This document shows positions 37,501 to 51,765 of a stretch of DNA of 64,000 bases, one piece after another (position 1 is the stretch's first letter; every line of letters starts with the position of its first letter). The notes under the pieces were generated by a model. The model was not told the origin of the DNA and did not search any database. It worked only from the letters and a program-made list of their open reading frames with translations. Made by a program: the position numbers and the translations under genes. The stretch covers positions 2,224,930 to 2,288,929 of the forward strand of contig OZ026567.1 of NCBI GenBank assembly GCA_964020155.1, in the 5' to 3' direction. Source of the stretch: Chondrilla cf. caribensis. Taxonomy: Eukaryota; Porifera; Demospongiae; Chondrillida; Chondrillidae.

Positions 37501-40500
37501 AGACCCCGAGATAGAACTTCTTTCTCATTCTCTGTGAGGATTCTGTGGCTGAAATTCTTCACTACTCTGTCTTGGTCTAGCTGGTGCATCAATTGTTGTT
37601 TAGCTCGTAGGCGTTCGAACTTCTGGATCTGCTTGGCTTTGGTTTCAGAGCCGATTTTCTCAGTGGTGCTACTACACCATGTTTCCAGTTCGGTCCACTG
37701 TTCTGTCTTGACTAGTGCCTTGATCTCTTCACTCAAAGCGTTAATCTCCCTCTCAGACTTGGCTTTCTTGTGACGGCTGTCGCGGATCAGCAGGCGGAGG
37801 AGAGCGAGCTCTGTGCGTCTGGCTATCTTGCGGGCACCCGGGGACCTCAGGGGGAGGTTGACTCTAAGGCCGGTGGGTGTGATACGATTCTCTCGACAAC
37901 GTATCAGGAACGTCAGGTGGTTCTTGAGTCGCGCTTGCTTCTCTTGGGCATGTTTCAGCCGATAAACTAACTTCACCGTGGTTCGCTCCGAACGTTGAAT
38001 GATATGATAGGGATTCATTGCTGTGTGAGTATCCATGAGTAACGAGAGTTATTGAGCGTAATCACAGCTAATAATTCAATAAATAAAACACAGGACGTTT
38101 CGATCCGTAGATCTTCTTCAGCTGTATACAAAACTTAGCATGCAACTCATTAAATACTAAGAGGGTGACAGGTGTGAGGCGGGAAAGGATGTAATGACGT
38201 CAGAATGATAAATAAATATATGAATAAAATTAACGTTGTCGAGAGTCAGTGGGTTTGTCCAATAAAGGTAGCCAGGAGGGATTGATGGCTAATCCACAGT
38301 CCAGGTTGGATGATTGTTGCTGTTGGTGGATGTGTAGTGCTTCTAATACTCTCCTCTTCCAGTAATGCTCCTCTGTTGCCCTTGTTTTAGCAGCATCCCA
38401 GTCTACTTGGTGTTGGAGGTTCCAGGCGTGGACTGCAATGCCATTGTTGGTGTCATGCTTCTTTACTGCATTCTTGTGTTCACTAAGGCGTTTCTCTAAG
38501 GTTCTGCTGGTTTCTCCAATGTAGACGCTGTCACAGTCCCTGCACGGGACTTCATAAACTACTCCTTTCTTCTTTTTGTCCTCTCTAGGTTGTTTTACAT
38601 TCACTAGGGCACTTCTGAGGGTATTGTTGGATTTATAGACAGTCTTAATTCCCAGTGGACGGCATATTCTATCAATTCTCTCACTTATACCGGAGATGTA
38701 AGGGAGGAAGAGTTTGGGTGGTGTCTCATCAGTTGGGGGCTCAGTGGTGGATGTAGGTCTGGGTCTAGGTCTGAGGTTCCTCTTCACTACGGCGTTAGGG
38801 TAACCATTGGCCTTGAACACTCGTTGCAGGTGGTTGATCTCCTGCCATCGCGTGCTGTCATCACAGACTTTCTCTGCCCTGTTTTTGACCTAGACAATGC
38901 CTAGACAATGCCTACAAGAAGGTCAAGAGAAATCCCACAAGCAAGGTTGAAACCAAGATCTCCACCGCCCTGAAAGAGTGTGAGAACAAAGGATACATCA
39001 CCAGCAAGAAGCGCCTGTCCCTGGCCCATCAATTCTCGGCACCCCCCCAAATCTACGGACTACCAAAAATACACAAAGAAGGGATACCCCTCCGACCGAT
39101 CGTAGCAGCCATAGGGTCTCCTACTCACAGACTAGCAAAAGAGTTAGCCAGGATCCTATCTCCACTAGCTGGCAAAAGTCCCTCTCATGTGAGGAACTCC
39201 GCTGATTTCACGAACCAGATCCACCATATCTCCTTTCAGGAGACTGACATCATGGCTAGCTTTGACGTAGTCAGTCTGTTTACAAAAATACCAGTGGATG
39301 AGGCTCTCCATGTCATCTCCCAACGACTGCAGCAGGACGACACCTTGAAGGATAGAACAAGCATCCCCATCCCCGACCTCTGCGCCCTAGTGGAACTTTG
39401 TCTGAAGTCAACCTACTTTCAGTTTGGTGAGTCCTTCTATGAGCAGGTAGAAGGGGCAGCAATGGGTTCCCCCCTCTCACCTATTGTAGCCAACGTCTTC
39501 ATGGAGAACTTTGAGACACGTGCTCTGGACACCTCCTCCAAGAAACCTAAGATGTGGCACAGGTATGTTGACGACGTCTTTGTCATCTGGCCCCATGGGG
39601 ATCAACTACTGGAAGAATTCCACCAACATCTTAACAGGCAGAATCCATCCATCCAGTTCACAGTGGAGAGAGAGGCAGAGGGCAAAATTGCCTTCCTAGA
39701 CGTACAACTTAAGAGAGAAGGGACAAAGATCCACACCTCAGTTTTCCGAAAAAGAACACACACGGATCGATACCTCAACTTTGATTCCAACCACCCAGCC
39801 AAGACCAAAAGAGGTATCATCCAATGTCTGAAAAACAGGGCAGAGAAAGTCTGTGATGACAGCACGCGATGGCAGGAGATCAACCACCTGCAACGAGTGT
39901 TCAAGGCCAATGGTTACCCTAACGCCGTAGTGAAGAGGAACCTCAGACCTAGACCCAGACCTACATCCACCACTGAGCCCCCAACTGATGAGACACCACC
40001 CAAACTCTTCCTCCCTTACATCTCCGGTATAAGTGAGAGAATTGATAGAATATGCCGTCCACTGGGAATTAAGACTGTCTATAAATCCAACAATACCCTC
40101 AGAAGTGCCCTAGTGAATGTAAAACAACCTAGAGAGGACAAAAAGAAGAAAGGAGTAGTTTATGAAGTCCCGTGCAGGGACTGTGACAGCGTCTACATTG
40201 GAGAAACCAGCAGAACCTTAGAGAAACGCCTTAGTGAACACAAGAATGCAGTAAAGAAGCATGACACCAACAATGGCATTGCAGTCCACGCCTGGAACCT
40301 CCAACACCAAGTAGACTGGGATGCTGCTAAAACAAGGGCAACAGAGGAGCATTACTGGAAGAGGAGAGTATTAGAAGCACTACACATCCACCAACAGCAA
40401 CAATCATCCAACCTGGACTGTGGATTAGCCATCAATCCCTCCTGGCTACCTTTATTGGACAAACCCACTGACTCTCGACAACGTTAATTTTATTCATATA

Positions 40501-43500
40501 TTTATTTATCATTCTGACGTCATTACATCCTTTCCCGCCTCACACCTGTCACCCTCTTAGTATTTAATGAGTTGCATGCTAAGTTTTGTATACAGCTGAA
40601 GAAGATCTACGGATCGAAACGTCCTGTGTTTTATTTATTGAATTATTAGCTGTGATTACGCTCAATAACTCTCGTTACTCACTTTCAAAGGTCATTGTCA
40701 ATCTTGTACTGGTGTATAGCTTTCTTCATTGGCTTGATATGTTCCGTTCTTTTTTTATGATAAGGTGCCCTGATCCCCAAACGCTTCCAAATTTCGGACA
40801 CTTTGAATTGCTGCGAAGAAATTTTTCTTCGCGAACCGTTTTTCAGATCAAGTTTGTTGTCAAACCGATCTTCAATCTACAAAGCAACGTTTAAAAGATT
40901 AACTTAATAGTCGATTATCGTACTTGATGTTAGAAAGTAGAAAGCGTCCAGAATTATGGCACTACACCATATACTCAGTTCTTGAAAATCGTCATCGTCA
41001 AAATCAAATCACTTACTCAATAGCTAGTTGCTGGTTTTCCTTACTGCTGGAGGGCTGCAAATGCTTACAATAGGCCGTTTTTGTAGGAAGAGATTACCTA
41101 AATTATCAAAGCGAGGGGAGGAAACAGTATCAAAGTTTGAATTCAAACGTACCGCACATTTCCTATAGGCGGCTATTTTGCGATAAGCTAATTACTACAC
41201 GCTCTCTATGCAGCATTGCGTTATTTACTGCATAGAGAATGTGTAGTAACTAGTACTTATTTGCAACCACATGCAATGTACGTAATAGTACAGTGGAGCC
41301 TGCCTATACAGACAACCCAAGGGCCTAATGAAAGATGGTCTTTGCATAGACAGATGGTCTATATATGATTTTGTTGGGTTGACATAGTGAATAGGTAGTT
41401 AAATATAATATAGTGTTCACTTGAGTCAGGTGGTAATTGTGTAGAAGTGGTCTTTGATATACATAGGTTGTACTGTAACTTCAATAGGAACTAACTAACA
41501 CGTATATTCAGTGTGATATTTTTCATTCTCACACAGCCCAGCCTTGTCCACACCTGGATGCTCCTCTCAATGGGAGTATTTCTTGTACTGGTGAACAGGT
41601 CACTGATGAAACATGTTTCTTCTCATGTGATCCTGGCTTTGAATTGCTGGGTTCTTCTCAGAGACTGTGCCAGCCCAACAACACATGGACGGGAGTGAAT
41701 ACATACTGCAACGTCCTCTATTGCCCAGTGCTGGAGCCAACTGAAGATTCCTTTATTGTAGATCCATGTGACACAGTCTACCTGTCCACCTGTATGGTGT
41801 CCTGTCTTGCAGGTTTTTACAGGGAGAATTCAGACCAAAATGAAGTATCTTGTATTGTTGGCAACACATCTGACAGTGTACAATGGACACAGAGACCTGA
41901 ATGTATGGAAATCCGTCCATGTGCTCCCAATCCATGTCGTCACAATGGGGAATGCTCTGAAGACGATAACGGGTACACCTGCGACTGTGAGGGTACAGGT
42001 TACACAGGGGAACAGTGTCAGTGGGGACTCGTGGACCTGGAGAATATTCCCGTATTGGTTACTAACCAAACATATTGTTTCACCATTAGAGCCAATCCAG
42101 ACATGGACTTAACAATAGCACTCTCCTCTAGTGAGTATCTTAGCATCATGCCAACAGCAGTGGTATTCAACCAGGGTGTAAAGAACCACACTATATGCAT
42201 ATCTTCAGTGAATGAGGTCATTACTCAACTACATTTCTCACTCTCTGGTGGAGACAGTCGTCAGTTCATCATTCCAAATAGTATCACTATTGTTGTTCAA
42301 GATGTGAATGCTACCTCCACCTATGCTGAATATAGGGCCCAGCCTGTTGGGATCCTTGAGCCTAGCTGCTGCACAGATATATCACTCAACTACTCCTGTC
42401 CAACAGATAATTATCCTGTGTCATTTACATCCACTTGCTCTTACAGTGCTTCCACTTCTCCCATTCTGATTCCGGGTATTTCCTTTGTTACTGGTCCACA
42501 ACTCTCTCTTCCGCTCTCTTTAAGTACATGTACACTCTCTTCTTCCTACCAAGTGGAGCTACAGATCGAAGACCATACACAGTGCCAAGCTTGCAGTCAA
42601 ATCTCATCATCAGTCACTTGCAGCTCCTCCAGATCTGGAGGTGCAGGTTGCTACTGTTACGCACTTGCTTTAGCAGATATTAGAGTCATGTTTGAAAACG
42701 AGGCCTTAGCTAAAACATACTTTACACAGATAACCCCCCTACTTCCACCTTGGCTTACTTTGCAAGCAGTTCCATCAAATCGTAGTCATTTTGAGGACAG
42801 CTATCACACCTTTCTTGCCAGCCACAACAACTTAAACAATATCCAGTCTTGCCCGTATTTCATCCACAATGTAGCAACATCAGGATTACATTCGATATTG
42901 AAATATCATGGTGAATTAAATATTGGAGTCAGCAATGAAATGAAATCACATTTTCCGGAAGAAGAAGACAATCTATTCTGTATAGCTGTAGACACCTGTG
43001 TGGGTGGAAATTCCCCCATTCACATCAGTCTGCCTAGTAATCACCCTTTCAATGGGTTCCTGGAGAAATGGAAGGATCATGGTTGGCAAGCTTATCTGAG
43101 GGGTTTCTCAGTACAAGCACTGGGCTCCTTCATGGGTAATACACATTATGAATTTTGGAATGGCTCGGATTTTGCGATAGTCGGACTGACCAAACCTCAC
43201 ATTGCTGTGTCAGGTTCCTTGCAAGGGAATTGGAGGATCAGTAACGTATTTAATGTGTTGCTTACTATTGATGGAAAATTCCATATTGAAGCATCTGATA
43301 ATGATCAGGTACGTATGTACATGAACACATGATTCAGAACACCCTTATGTACATACATAATAACAATAATAATATGTTAAGTTACACATACTTGTCAACT
43401 AGCGTATCCCAATTTTATTTGCATGCAGATATACAATTGAGCGTCCGTCATAATTTACAATGATTTGTTCTTTTGGGTGTAGATACTAGAGAATGGACTG

Positions 43501-46500
43501 TCTGCTGGTATCAAGATAGCTTCGTTAGGAGATACAGAATTGGAAATTACTGTAAATTCAGCCTCCTTTGCATTTTCCCGGTCATCAGCTGAGGGATTTT
43601 TCTCTTTGTCCGGTGAGTAATTTGATGTTATTTGCAAATACAGTGAATAATTGTTAATCTGCCGAACCATTATATCTGCCATGTTATTTTGGAACAAATT
43701 TGCTTGCATGACTACGAGATACCAGTAATTTAATCCGCAATTGGTTCAGGCGGATTAATGATATGGAGGATTATACTTATCTTCTTCAAGATGTCTCCTA
43801 CCATTCGTCAGGCAATTTGTGCGTCCCACGTTTTCAAGAAACGGTCTGTGAGTATTTTAATGTTGTTGTTGGATTACTCTCTCTGCAATTGGAAATCTAC
43901 TTCTTCTCCTTCGTTGTCAAGTCAATTTTAAAACACTTCGCTGCTATTTTGCTGTACACTAAGACAACTTGAAAATTATCTGTAACTGAAGGCCATACAA
44001 AAGTGCAAATTGGTACACAAAAGAATGGCAGGTGGTGGAATTGCGAGATAGCAGATTACTTCCATAGCGTAGCCGTGCAAGCAAATTCGTTTCACAATAA
44101 TATGGCAGATAAAATGGGTTAGCGGATGAACCAGGGGCGAATTAACGAATATCACTGTACTGGGAAATTGTGGCTAATTGAAAGGTTTGGCAGATAAAGT
44201 GGTGGCAGCTTAACTAAAATTCACTGTATACAGTGAAACCTTGATAATCCACCACAATTGGGAGTCTCAATTTTATGGCGGATTAGCAGGGTTGGTGGAT
44301 TAATGAGGTTTCAGCCTACTACACACTGATATGCGCACTAAACATCTCAGAATATGTTGGATCACGGTAACAACAATGATAGCCCGTTTTATTTTGTTGA
44401 ATTGAGTTTCTTCGCTCACTTTCTTCTTAGTTGGTGCGCATCAGTGGACAAGTTGAATACTCACATCGTAAACAGAGCAAGTGGTCTAAAATTTGAGCTA
44501 AAAACTTGCGGGGCTGCCGTGTTCGAATTACTTGGGCATTTGTTTTGATTTATAAGAGCCATCTCTGAAGATACAATGTTCGGAGAAACCGTTGTGCTTG
44601 AATTCTATCCCAATTTCTAATTGTCAGCATTTTGAAATCAGCCATCTTCTTCGCGCAATATAAGTAAATGCATACTACAGGTCTATCATGTGCGGATTTC
44701 CAGGGGAAATTATCAATTAATACTATTATTTCGTCATCAAAATTTGTGGCAGATGGCGGTATTGGTGGGTGGCAGATTGGATGTATATTAAATGTGTACA
44801 TTTTAATTCGTTTTTGAAAACTAGGGCGGATTAGCGGGTTTGGCAGATTATAGGGGGGCAGATTATAGGGGGGCGTATTACAGAGGTTTTCCTGTATCAT
44901 TAATCAGCCAAAATTTCCACCAAACCAATTGTGGCAGATTAATTAATGTTCACTGTATTTTATTCCACATTATGTGTAAGCCCAGTAGCTACTGACTATG
45001 CTTTGTATTGCATTGAGTTTTGATGGTTTTCTCATTCTCCAGATTCAGAGAAACTGTGTAATACTACTAACATTGGAATGACAGAACTATACCACACATA
45101 TTCGGATGAGTCGGAAGAACATTTCTTCTCGGAACTACTGCCTATTTCCTCTTCGTATGGTACTTCATGTCCAGTTGACGTAGCTTTGGGCTTCAATTCA
45201 TCCACTGAAGTAGTTGGTTTTGCGTTTCAGACCACCTGTCATGATCTAGTCTTAGGTGCCCTTGTGTTTAGTGGTACTGATCACATTATCTCCATTGGTG
45301 GGAACCTCTCTCCTGTAGCATGTGCCAGTAGTGTTCCAACTGAATCAGTGTCCAGGGATATGGTGATCTACACCTCAATAGGATGCGGGACAACAACACT
45401 GAATAGGTTCATATCGGTTGCCCAACCAGACAACGGTGGTCCCCATATTGTCACGAACGTCGACCCAATCACTGAAACATATGCTGCCACAGTTCACAAT
45501 GCTCAGATTTCAATTTGGGATACCAGGATTCAGTCAGTAGTGACAATTGCTAATGAAGGCTTGAAGTTCTCAGCTCAGTTGGAGCTCTTTCAGGACATTC
45601 CTGTTACAATAACAGGAACGGCTTCTACCGACCATCCCTGGGAGGACATGGAGCTCAGGATTGAAGGTTGGATTGATGAAGAATCCGATTTTGTCCAAAC
45701 AATCAGTAGTGAGGTTCAAACACTGCTAATGGAGGAGTCCTACTCTGCCGTGAATCGTATCAACAATACTGAAGCATCCGTGAATCGCCTGAAGGCACAG
45801 GAGAATGCCACCTACGTAGTATACATCAGTGCTATGTCTGATGTGCAAGAACAGTTGGAGAAGTGTTCCTCCATTGAGTCAGACATCACAATGATCACAA
45901 CATCAATCAGTCAGCTTGATTTACAAATTGCTGAAAGCACTTCAGCCACCTTTCTCCAGCAAGCACTAGAAAGTGTCTGTCAGACACACTTTTGTGCAGA
46001 AGTATCCATTCCTAGTCTGTCATGTATGTGGTGTACATCTATAATACAAACAACAGTTTCGGAGAAATGTTTGGATTCATGTATTTACAATAGAACAGTT
46101 CGCATTCAAAATGGGACCATGAAGGTGACAGAACTTCGTGAGGAAAGTGACTGCAGTCCTAACCCATACTGTTTATCTTGCCAGCAAAATCAGAACAATC
46201 CAAATGCATTTACGGCTGTTTCCTGCATTGGGGGTATCTTCCCTCCAAGATGTTCCAACTACAGAAGTTCATATCTGAAAGATGTTCCGTCATTTGCGAC
46301 AATAACTCAGCAAGCATCTTATGATTGTCTAAAGGATTGTAATATTTCACTGACGTACAATCACTCACATGAATGCTGTGAAGAAAGCAATGAAATGCAC
46401 CATTTTTCACAGCCAAACTGTGTTGTTCATAACACTGCCTGTGAAATTGTTCAGGAAGGAATTCTCGACCACCTTTCATCTAATGTCACATTCACATCTG

Positions 46501-49500
46501 CCATTGGTTCATTGAGGGAACTAAGACACATGAAAGCCAATCTTACCATTTTGAGAGCTGAACTCTCCAGGTGCTATTTCAAGTTGGAAGCAGCTCAGTA
46601 CAGATACAATCAAACAAGTAGGTTATACAGAGAAATCTCACAGGCTGTGGAGGATGCTGAAGTACAACTCTCTGAAATCAAAAAAATTAATGAAGCAGGC
46701 CAACGGGTAAATGAAGTTCTACGAGTCAATCAATGGGAGAGTATTTTCACCATCACCAACATCACCTTCAGTTTATCCAGTGCTACCGCTTTCCCAAATG
46801 CATTTCCGCTTACTGTTAAGTACTCCAGATCATACCTAGATCAATATGGCCTTGAAGGCACTTTTACTTTTGACTTTGACTTTCAAGCTAATTCGATTCA
46901 CGATTTATCGGTAAAATTGACAGATGACATCCTCAGTACATACAGTAATCGGAAAAAGAGGGCTTCTCTATCAGAATCACTTGGAATTGATTGGGCTACA
47001 CTCTGTCAAAATCTGTATGGTATGAGGGCTATTGTTGATGCATTTCTGCTAGACAGTCTAAAAAAGTCAGATTCTGTTGTCACTGCTGTGTCAGAGAATG
47101 TAGCTGACATACAGGAATCTGTGAGTCAGATGTCAGATGAGCTTTTGCGCATTGACAATATCACCAATGGCATAAACCACACAGCTGTGGCCGGCCTTGC
47201 GCCTGATCTCTCCGTTTCCAGCCTCAGGGATATGGTCTTCACCAGCAGAGAAGTATCCAGCATCACAGAATTATTAACCGAAGCATCCAGTGTACCAAGT
47301 ACCTTGGTCAGTAATGTGGCCATGTATGCCTTTCAGCAGTGGCAAGTACAGATGGAAACTCAGCTTAATTCAACATTGTCAAATTATGGCCACGAGTGTG
47401 TAGGGTTTCTTGACTGTCTAACTACCAGCATTGAGATAGTGAAGGACATTCTGAGAGTTGCCCAACATTCAACTGCAGATAGACTTTCAGAGAGACTACT
47501 AGCAGTGGAAGGAGATATACTGGACCTAGCATTAAGGGATGATTTGACTATCGAAGAAGCGACATCAAGACTGAACCAGTACATATCCATCTTGGATGAT
47601 GCTACAAAATTCAACTATTGGTGTGCTGGACCTCCTCTAGCCAGGCTATCTAGTTACACAGATATTGTCATCGGTGAAGGAGAATCTCTGCAACTCTCAT
47701 GCAAAGTGGAGTCTGAGTGGACCATCAACTATGAATGGAAGAAAGACAATGAAACAATCTCCTACAGCAGCAGTGGAGAGTTGAAGATTGAATCATCAGG
47801 GACTTCAGAATCTGGGATGTATCACTGCATTGCATCCAACCACATTGGATCTCACCTGACTCCTCGCATCAAGGTGACAGTAACCACTTTTCCTGTTATT
47901 GAAGAAGATGAAAGTAATTCGGTGTACACTTATGCTGAAAGCTGTTCCCCTGTTGTTCTCAGCTGTGATGTCTCCTCCCAACCGGATCCGAACATAGGAT
48001 GGTACTTTCGACCTGAAGGCAGTGACGGCTACCGACAGTTGACTAATAAAAGTGCAACTGAACTGCAATATTTCAGACCTAGTCCGTTACACACAGGACA
48101 GTACTACTGTGAGGCATCCAACATAGCGGGGGCTATACAGTCTGAATCCTCTGATGTGAGGATCCTTGAATCTTCAGTAACCCAGTTCACTCTTCTTGTT
48201 GTGGTTAGTGTCAGTAGAGGAGAGTCCAGTAGGAATAAGCGAGCAGTAGTGTTCTCCTATGTTGACACTGGCATTGATCCAACTCAGTATGTCACTCTGG
48301 ATGAGGAGGATAGTGAACTCAGTGATAAACTGAAGGAGATCATTGAGATAGAAGTAGATTTAGGATCAGTGACCATAATGAAGGCCTCTTTCAACAATCC
48401 ATCTTCTCCATCTTCCTTGACCTTCTTATTGGGTACAAGACTCATTCCAATCAACGAAAACCACACTATACCACTGTTGAACCTCTTGCAGAACTTCACT
48501 GATGCTAAGAATGAGCTAGAAACAGTCGTAGAGAAGCTTAATCCTCTTCTTCCCTACCTCAATTACTCCTCGTTGATAGGATTGTATGACACTGCACATG
48601 GTGGCGTGGATACTAGTACAGTCATCTCCAGGTGTCCCATTGGACAAGGACTCAATGACTCGAACTACATGTTTTGTGGTGAGTACAAACTAGGAACATG
48701 ATCATATGAATGATACACATACAATATATATTTCAAGTATTTTCTATTGTATGCATGTATATATATTATAGTGAGCCATTCATTAATTTTGTACATACAC
48801 ACACTTGTACATAAGTATGTATGTGCATATTTTGTATAATATATGTACATGTGGGTCCATCCACTCTACAGTTGCCTGTCCACCTGGTGAGTATCAGGTC
48901 TCAACCACTGAACTTCTGTCAGGACTAGTACTCTATGCCTATCACACATGTTTGCCATGTTCTGATGGTCAGTACCAGTCAAATGAAGGGCAGACTACAT
49001 GCGTTCCCTGTAAACCTGGTTTCTATCAAGACTTGCCTGGCAGCCCCTCTTGCCTGACCTGCTCTAATGGATATTTCCAGCCAGAGGAGGGACAGACCCA
49101 ATGTACACCCTGTGGACCAGGTTCCTATACGAACTCCACTGGAGCAACTACCTGTACCCTGTGTCCTGAAGGCTTCTATCAACCAGAGGAGGGACAGACC
49201 CGATGTACACCCTGTGGACCTGGTTACTACACAGACTCTACTGGAGCCACTACCTGTACCCTGTGTCCTGAAGGTTCCTATCAACCAGATGAAGGACGGC
49301 CATCTTGCTTAAAATGTTCAAATGGTTACACAAACTCAGACACAGGAGCTACAGAATGTGAACCAATACTAACAACTGGTGAGGATGAGTACTGCTATTG
49401 AGTACTACTGACACTGTTGATATTACTATGTTGATGGTGTGTATCAATCAAGGCCATAGTAAGTCCTGGTGAGGCCAAGTATATGAAAAAAAAAACATGT

Positions 49501-51683
49501 ATGTTCTCATTTACGTCGGGAAGTTAAATTGTACAGCAGATCTCAATACGAATAATGTCATTAGTACATGTACATATGTACATACATTTATTAATTCCTT
49601 ACATGTGTATTATGTAAGCCTTTTCTCTTCATTAGTCCCAGAAGCACTTGAACAGCCAATCTGGGTGAGTATAGTGGGTATTTGTGCTACATGCATTTAC
49701 AATATTATGCACGTACACGACTGAATAAACACCTTCTACAGGTTATACTTGTTCAAATGCACATCTGATCTGCTTTTCATTCTAGACACTTTCTTACTAT
49801 CACGTGAGAGACTCTTCTGCCCTTTGCAGATGTTTTTCTCTATATTTCCACAAGCTCACACCTTTTATTCATCTCCTTGATCAAATGATCCATATCAAAC
49901 ACTTTATAAACCCAGTCATGGAATGCTCCCAACATCCATCTTTTAAAAAAGTCTACTTGTCAATGGTATATTGGAAGTTCACACTTGTTCCCGACTACTC
50001 TGACGTAGCCCAGACCCTTCCGGCCTCCATTTTTATTATGGTGCGGAAAGGGTCTGGTACATTTCGCAGGTGACGATGTTCAATACCCTTGGAACCTTGG
50101 GGGAGTGAATTATTGATGTGACGCTTTGATATTCACCGCTTGTTGTTATAATCAATGTGACGATGAGGGCAGCTGCTCTAGCGGTTGTAATTAGAGATTT
50201 AATCGGCGAAGTAGCTAATGATCACGGATACCAGTGCTTGATAGAAGAACCATATTCAGCCATTGAACATTTTGTCTCTGGAAATGTCCTTGTATCATTG
50301 CCGACTGCTTTTGGAAAGTCGCTTGTTTATGGACTGTTAGTGTGCTCGAACACCTAAGAGGATAGACAAGAGCAAAGTCGATTTCGTCGATTTGTAACGC
50401 CATTAGCCTCTCTCATGATTGACCAGAAGGCACGATTTCTTCCACGGGCCGAATTTCTAGGCGATATTCAGCATAATGTCCGTGCCTTGCAACGCGTTAA
50501 GGAAGATGTCGAGCAAAAACTGGTATTTTGACCTCAGAAAACCCACTATATTAAATGGGAATTCGAGAAACTCTAGTTTAGATCTATGTCAAAATTGTCA
50601 AAATTGCAAAATAAACATCACACGGGTGTTCAGTTATGATCTTCACACCTTGCAGAGAACGTAGGCGGAATGAGCCAGGTATAGGAAATGTACCAGACCC
50701 TTTCCGTGCCATAATAAAATGGAGGCCGGAAGGGTCTGGGCTACGTCAGATTAGTTCCCGACTAGCTTCTTTGAACATTAGATGTATAATCTCATTCGTG
50801 GACATATATGCATTTTGAGTCATATGGCTCCAATAAGTCATCAAATTAGTTAGTAAATCAAACAATAGCATTTTTGGCATGAGTTGCTGTGTAAGTGTAA
50901 ATTGTTCACCAAAGCAACCTCCATGTGTTTCATATTAGTGCATATAAGGAATGTATACACCTGTATGCTCAAGTACATGTGGGTCTCCACATATTTGTGC
51001 ACTACTCACTACATTCACTACAGCACATACAGACACCCTAGTGTAGTCCACATATTGATTGCAATTTTATGGTGAAGTTTATTGCTATTAACCTATACCA
51101 TTCAAGCATGACAGTAGTTCTAATACAGCTACATATGTGTAGCTACATACACTGTGTGTACATGTATGAATGTACGTAGGGTGAAATTTCTTAATCTACC
51201 AAACATTTTTAACTGTCCAAAATTTTTCCATCAAAATTATCATGTAAACAGTAGTGAATATCCAGTTAATCTACCATCTTTCAAAATGATTTGTGGCAGA
51301 CTACTGGAAAACCCCTGAATCATGAGTGATAATGTTAGTCCACTCTCAGGAGATCTTATGTACCCCATCTATATATCATTATCATCTTTTACAGGTGGTA
51401 GCCATTGTCATTGGACTTTTGGTTGTTGCAATCTTCATAATTGGTAAGTATATACAAAGAATGTGGCTGTACTCACATATTATGTGGTTATACATGCATT
51501 TGTGATCATAAGGGTTGTTAATAGGTAAATGTGTGTGCTTCAAAGAAAACCATGGAAACCTGTGTCCAGACATCAAAGTAGATTCTTTCAATTTAAATCG
51601 TTGCACATTGTAATCCAAATTTGTTCGTTTGTACGTGTATGGTGGGTGTACATGGATGGATGTGTGTATTTGTGTGTGTGCCA

Positions 51684-51765
<82 letters not shown>

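Larger units (their letters stand above)
35403..40679 (-). mobile_element. Composite Penelope-like retroelement (tandem plus inverted copies)
   Basis: Three nearly identical pieces are joined. Unit B, 35402-38002 on the minus strand, is full length. Unit A, 38003-38886 on the minus strand, is a 5'-truncated copy placed directly upstream of B. Unit C, about 38904-40679 on the plus strand, is a 5'-truncated inverted copy. The set is flanked by one 13-bp target duplication, so it arrived as a unit. Partial tandem repeats with an inverted truncated copy are the known pLTR organisation of Penelope-like elements. The near-identity of the pieces, and the empty intron in receptor A, point to a recent insertion. 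Confidence 0.92.

Noticed and set aside
36205..37970. Plus-strand frames of 60-160 residues opposite the Penelope protein
   Set aside because: They are antisense shadows of the reverse transcriptase frame and show no family motifs.
38904..40487. Unit C as an independent functional retroelement gene
   Set aside because: It lacks the N-terminal third and any proper start, and it is inverted and truncated relative to unit B.
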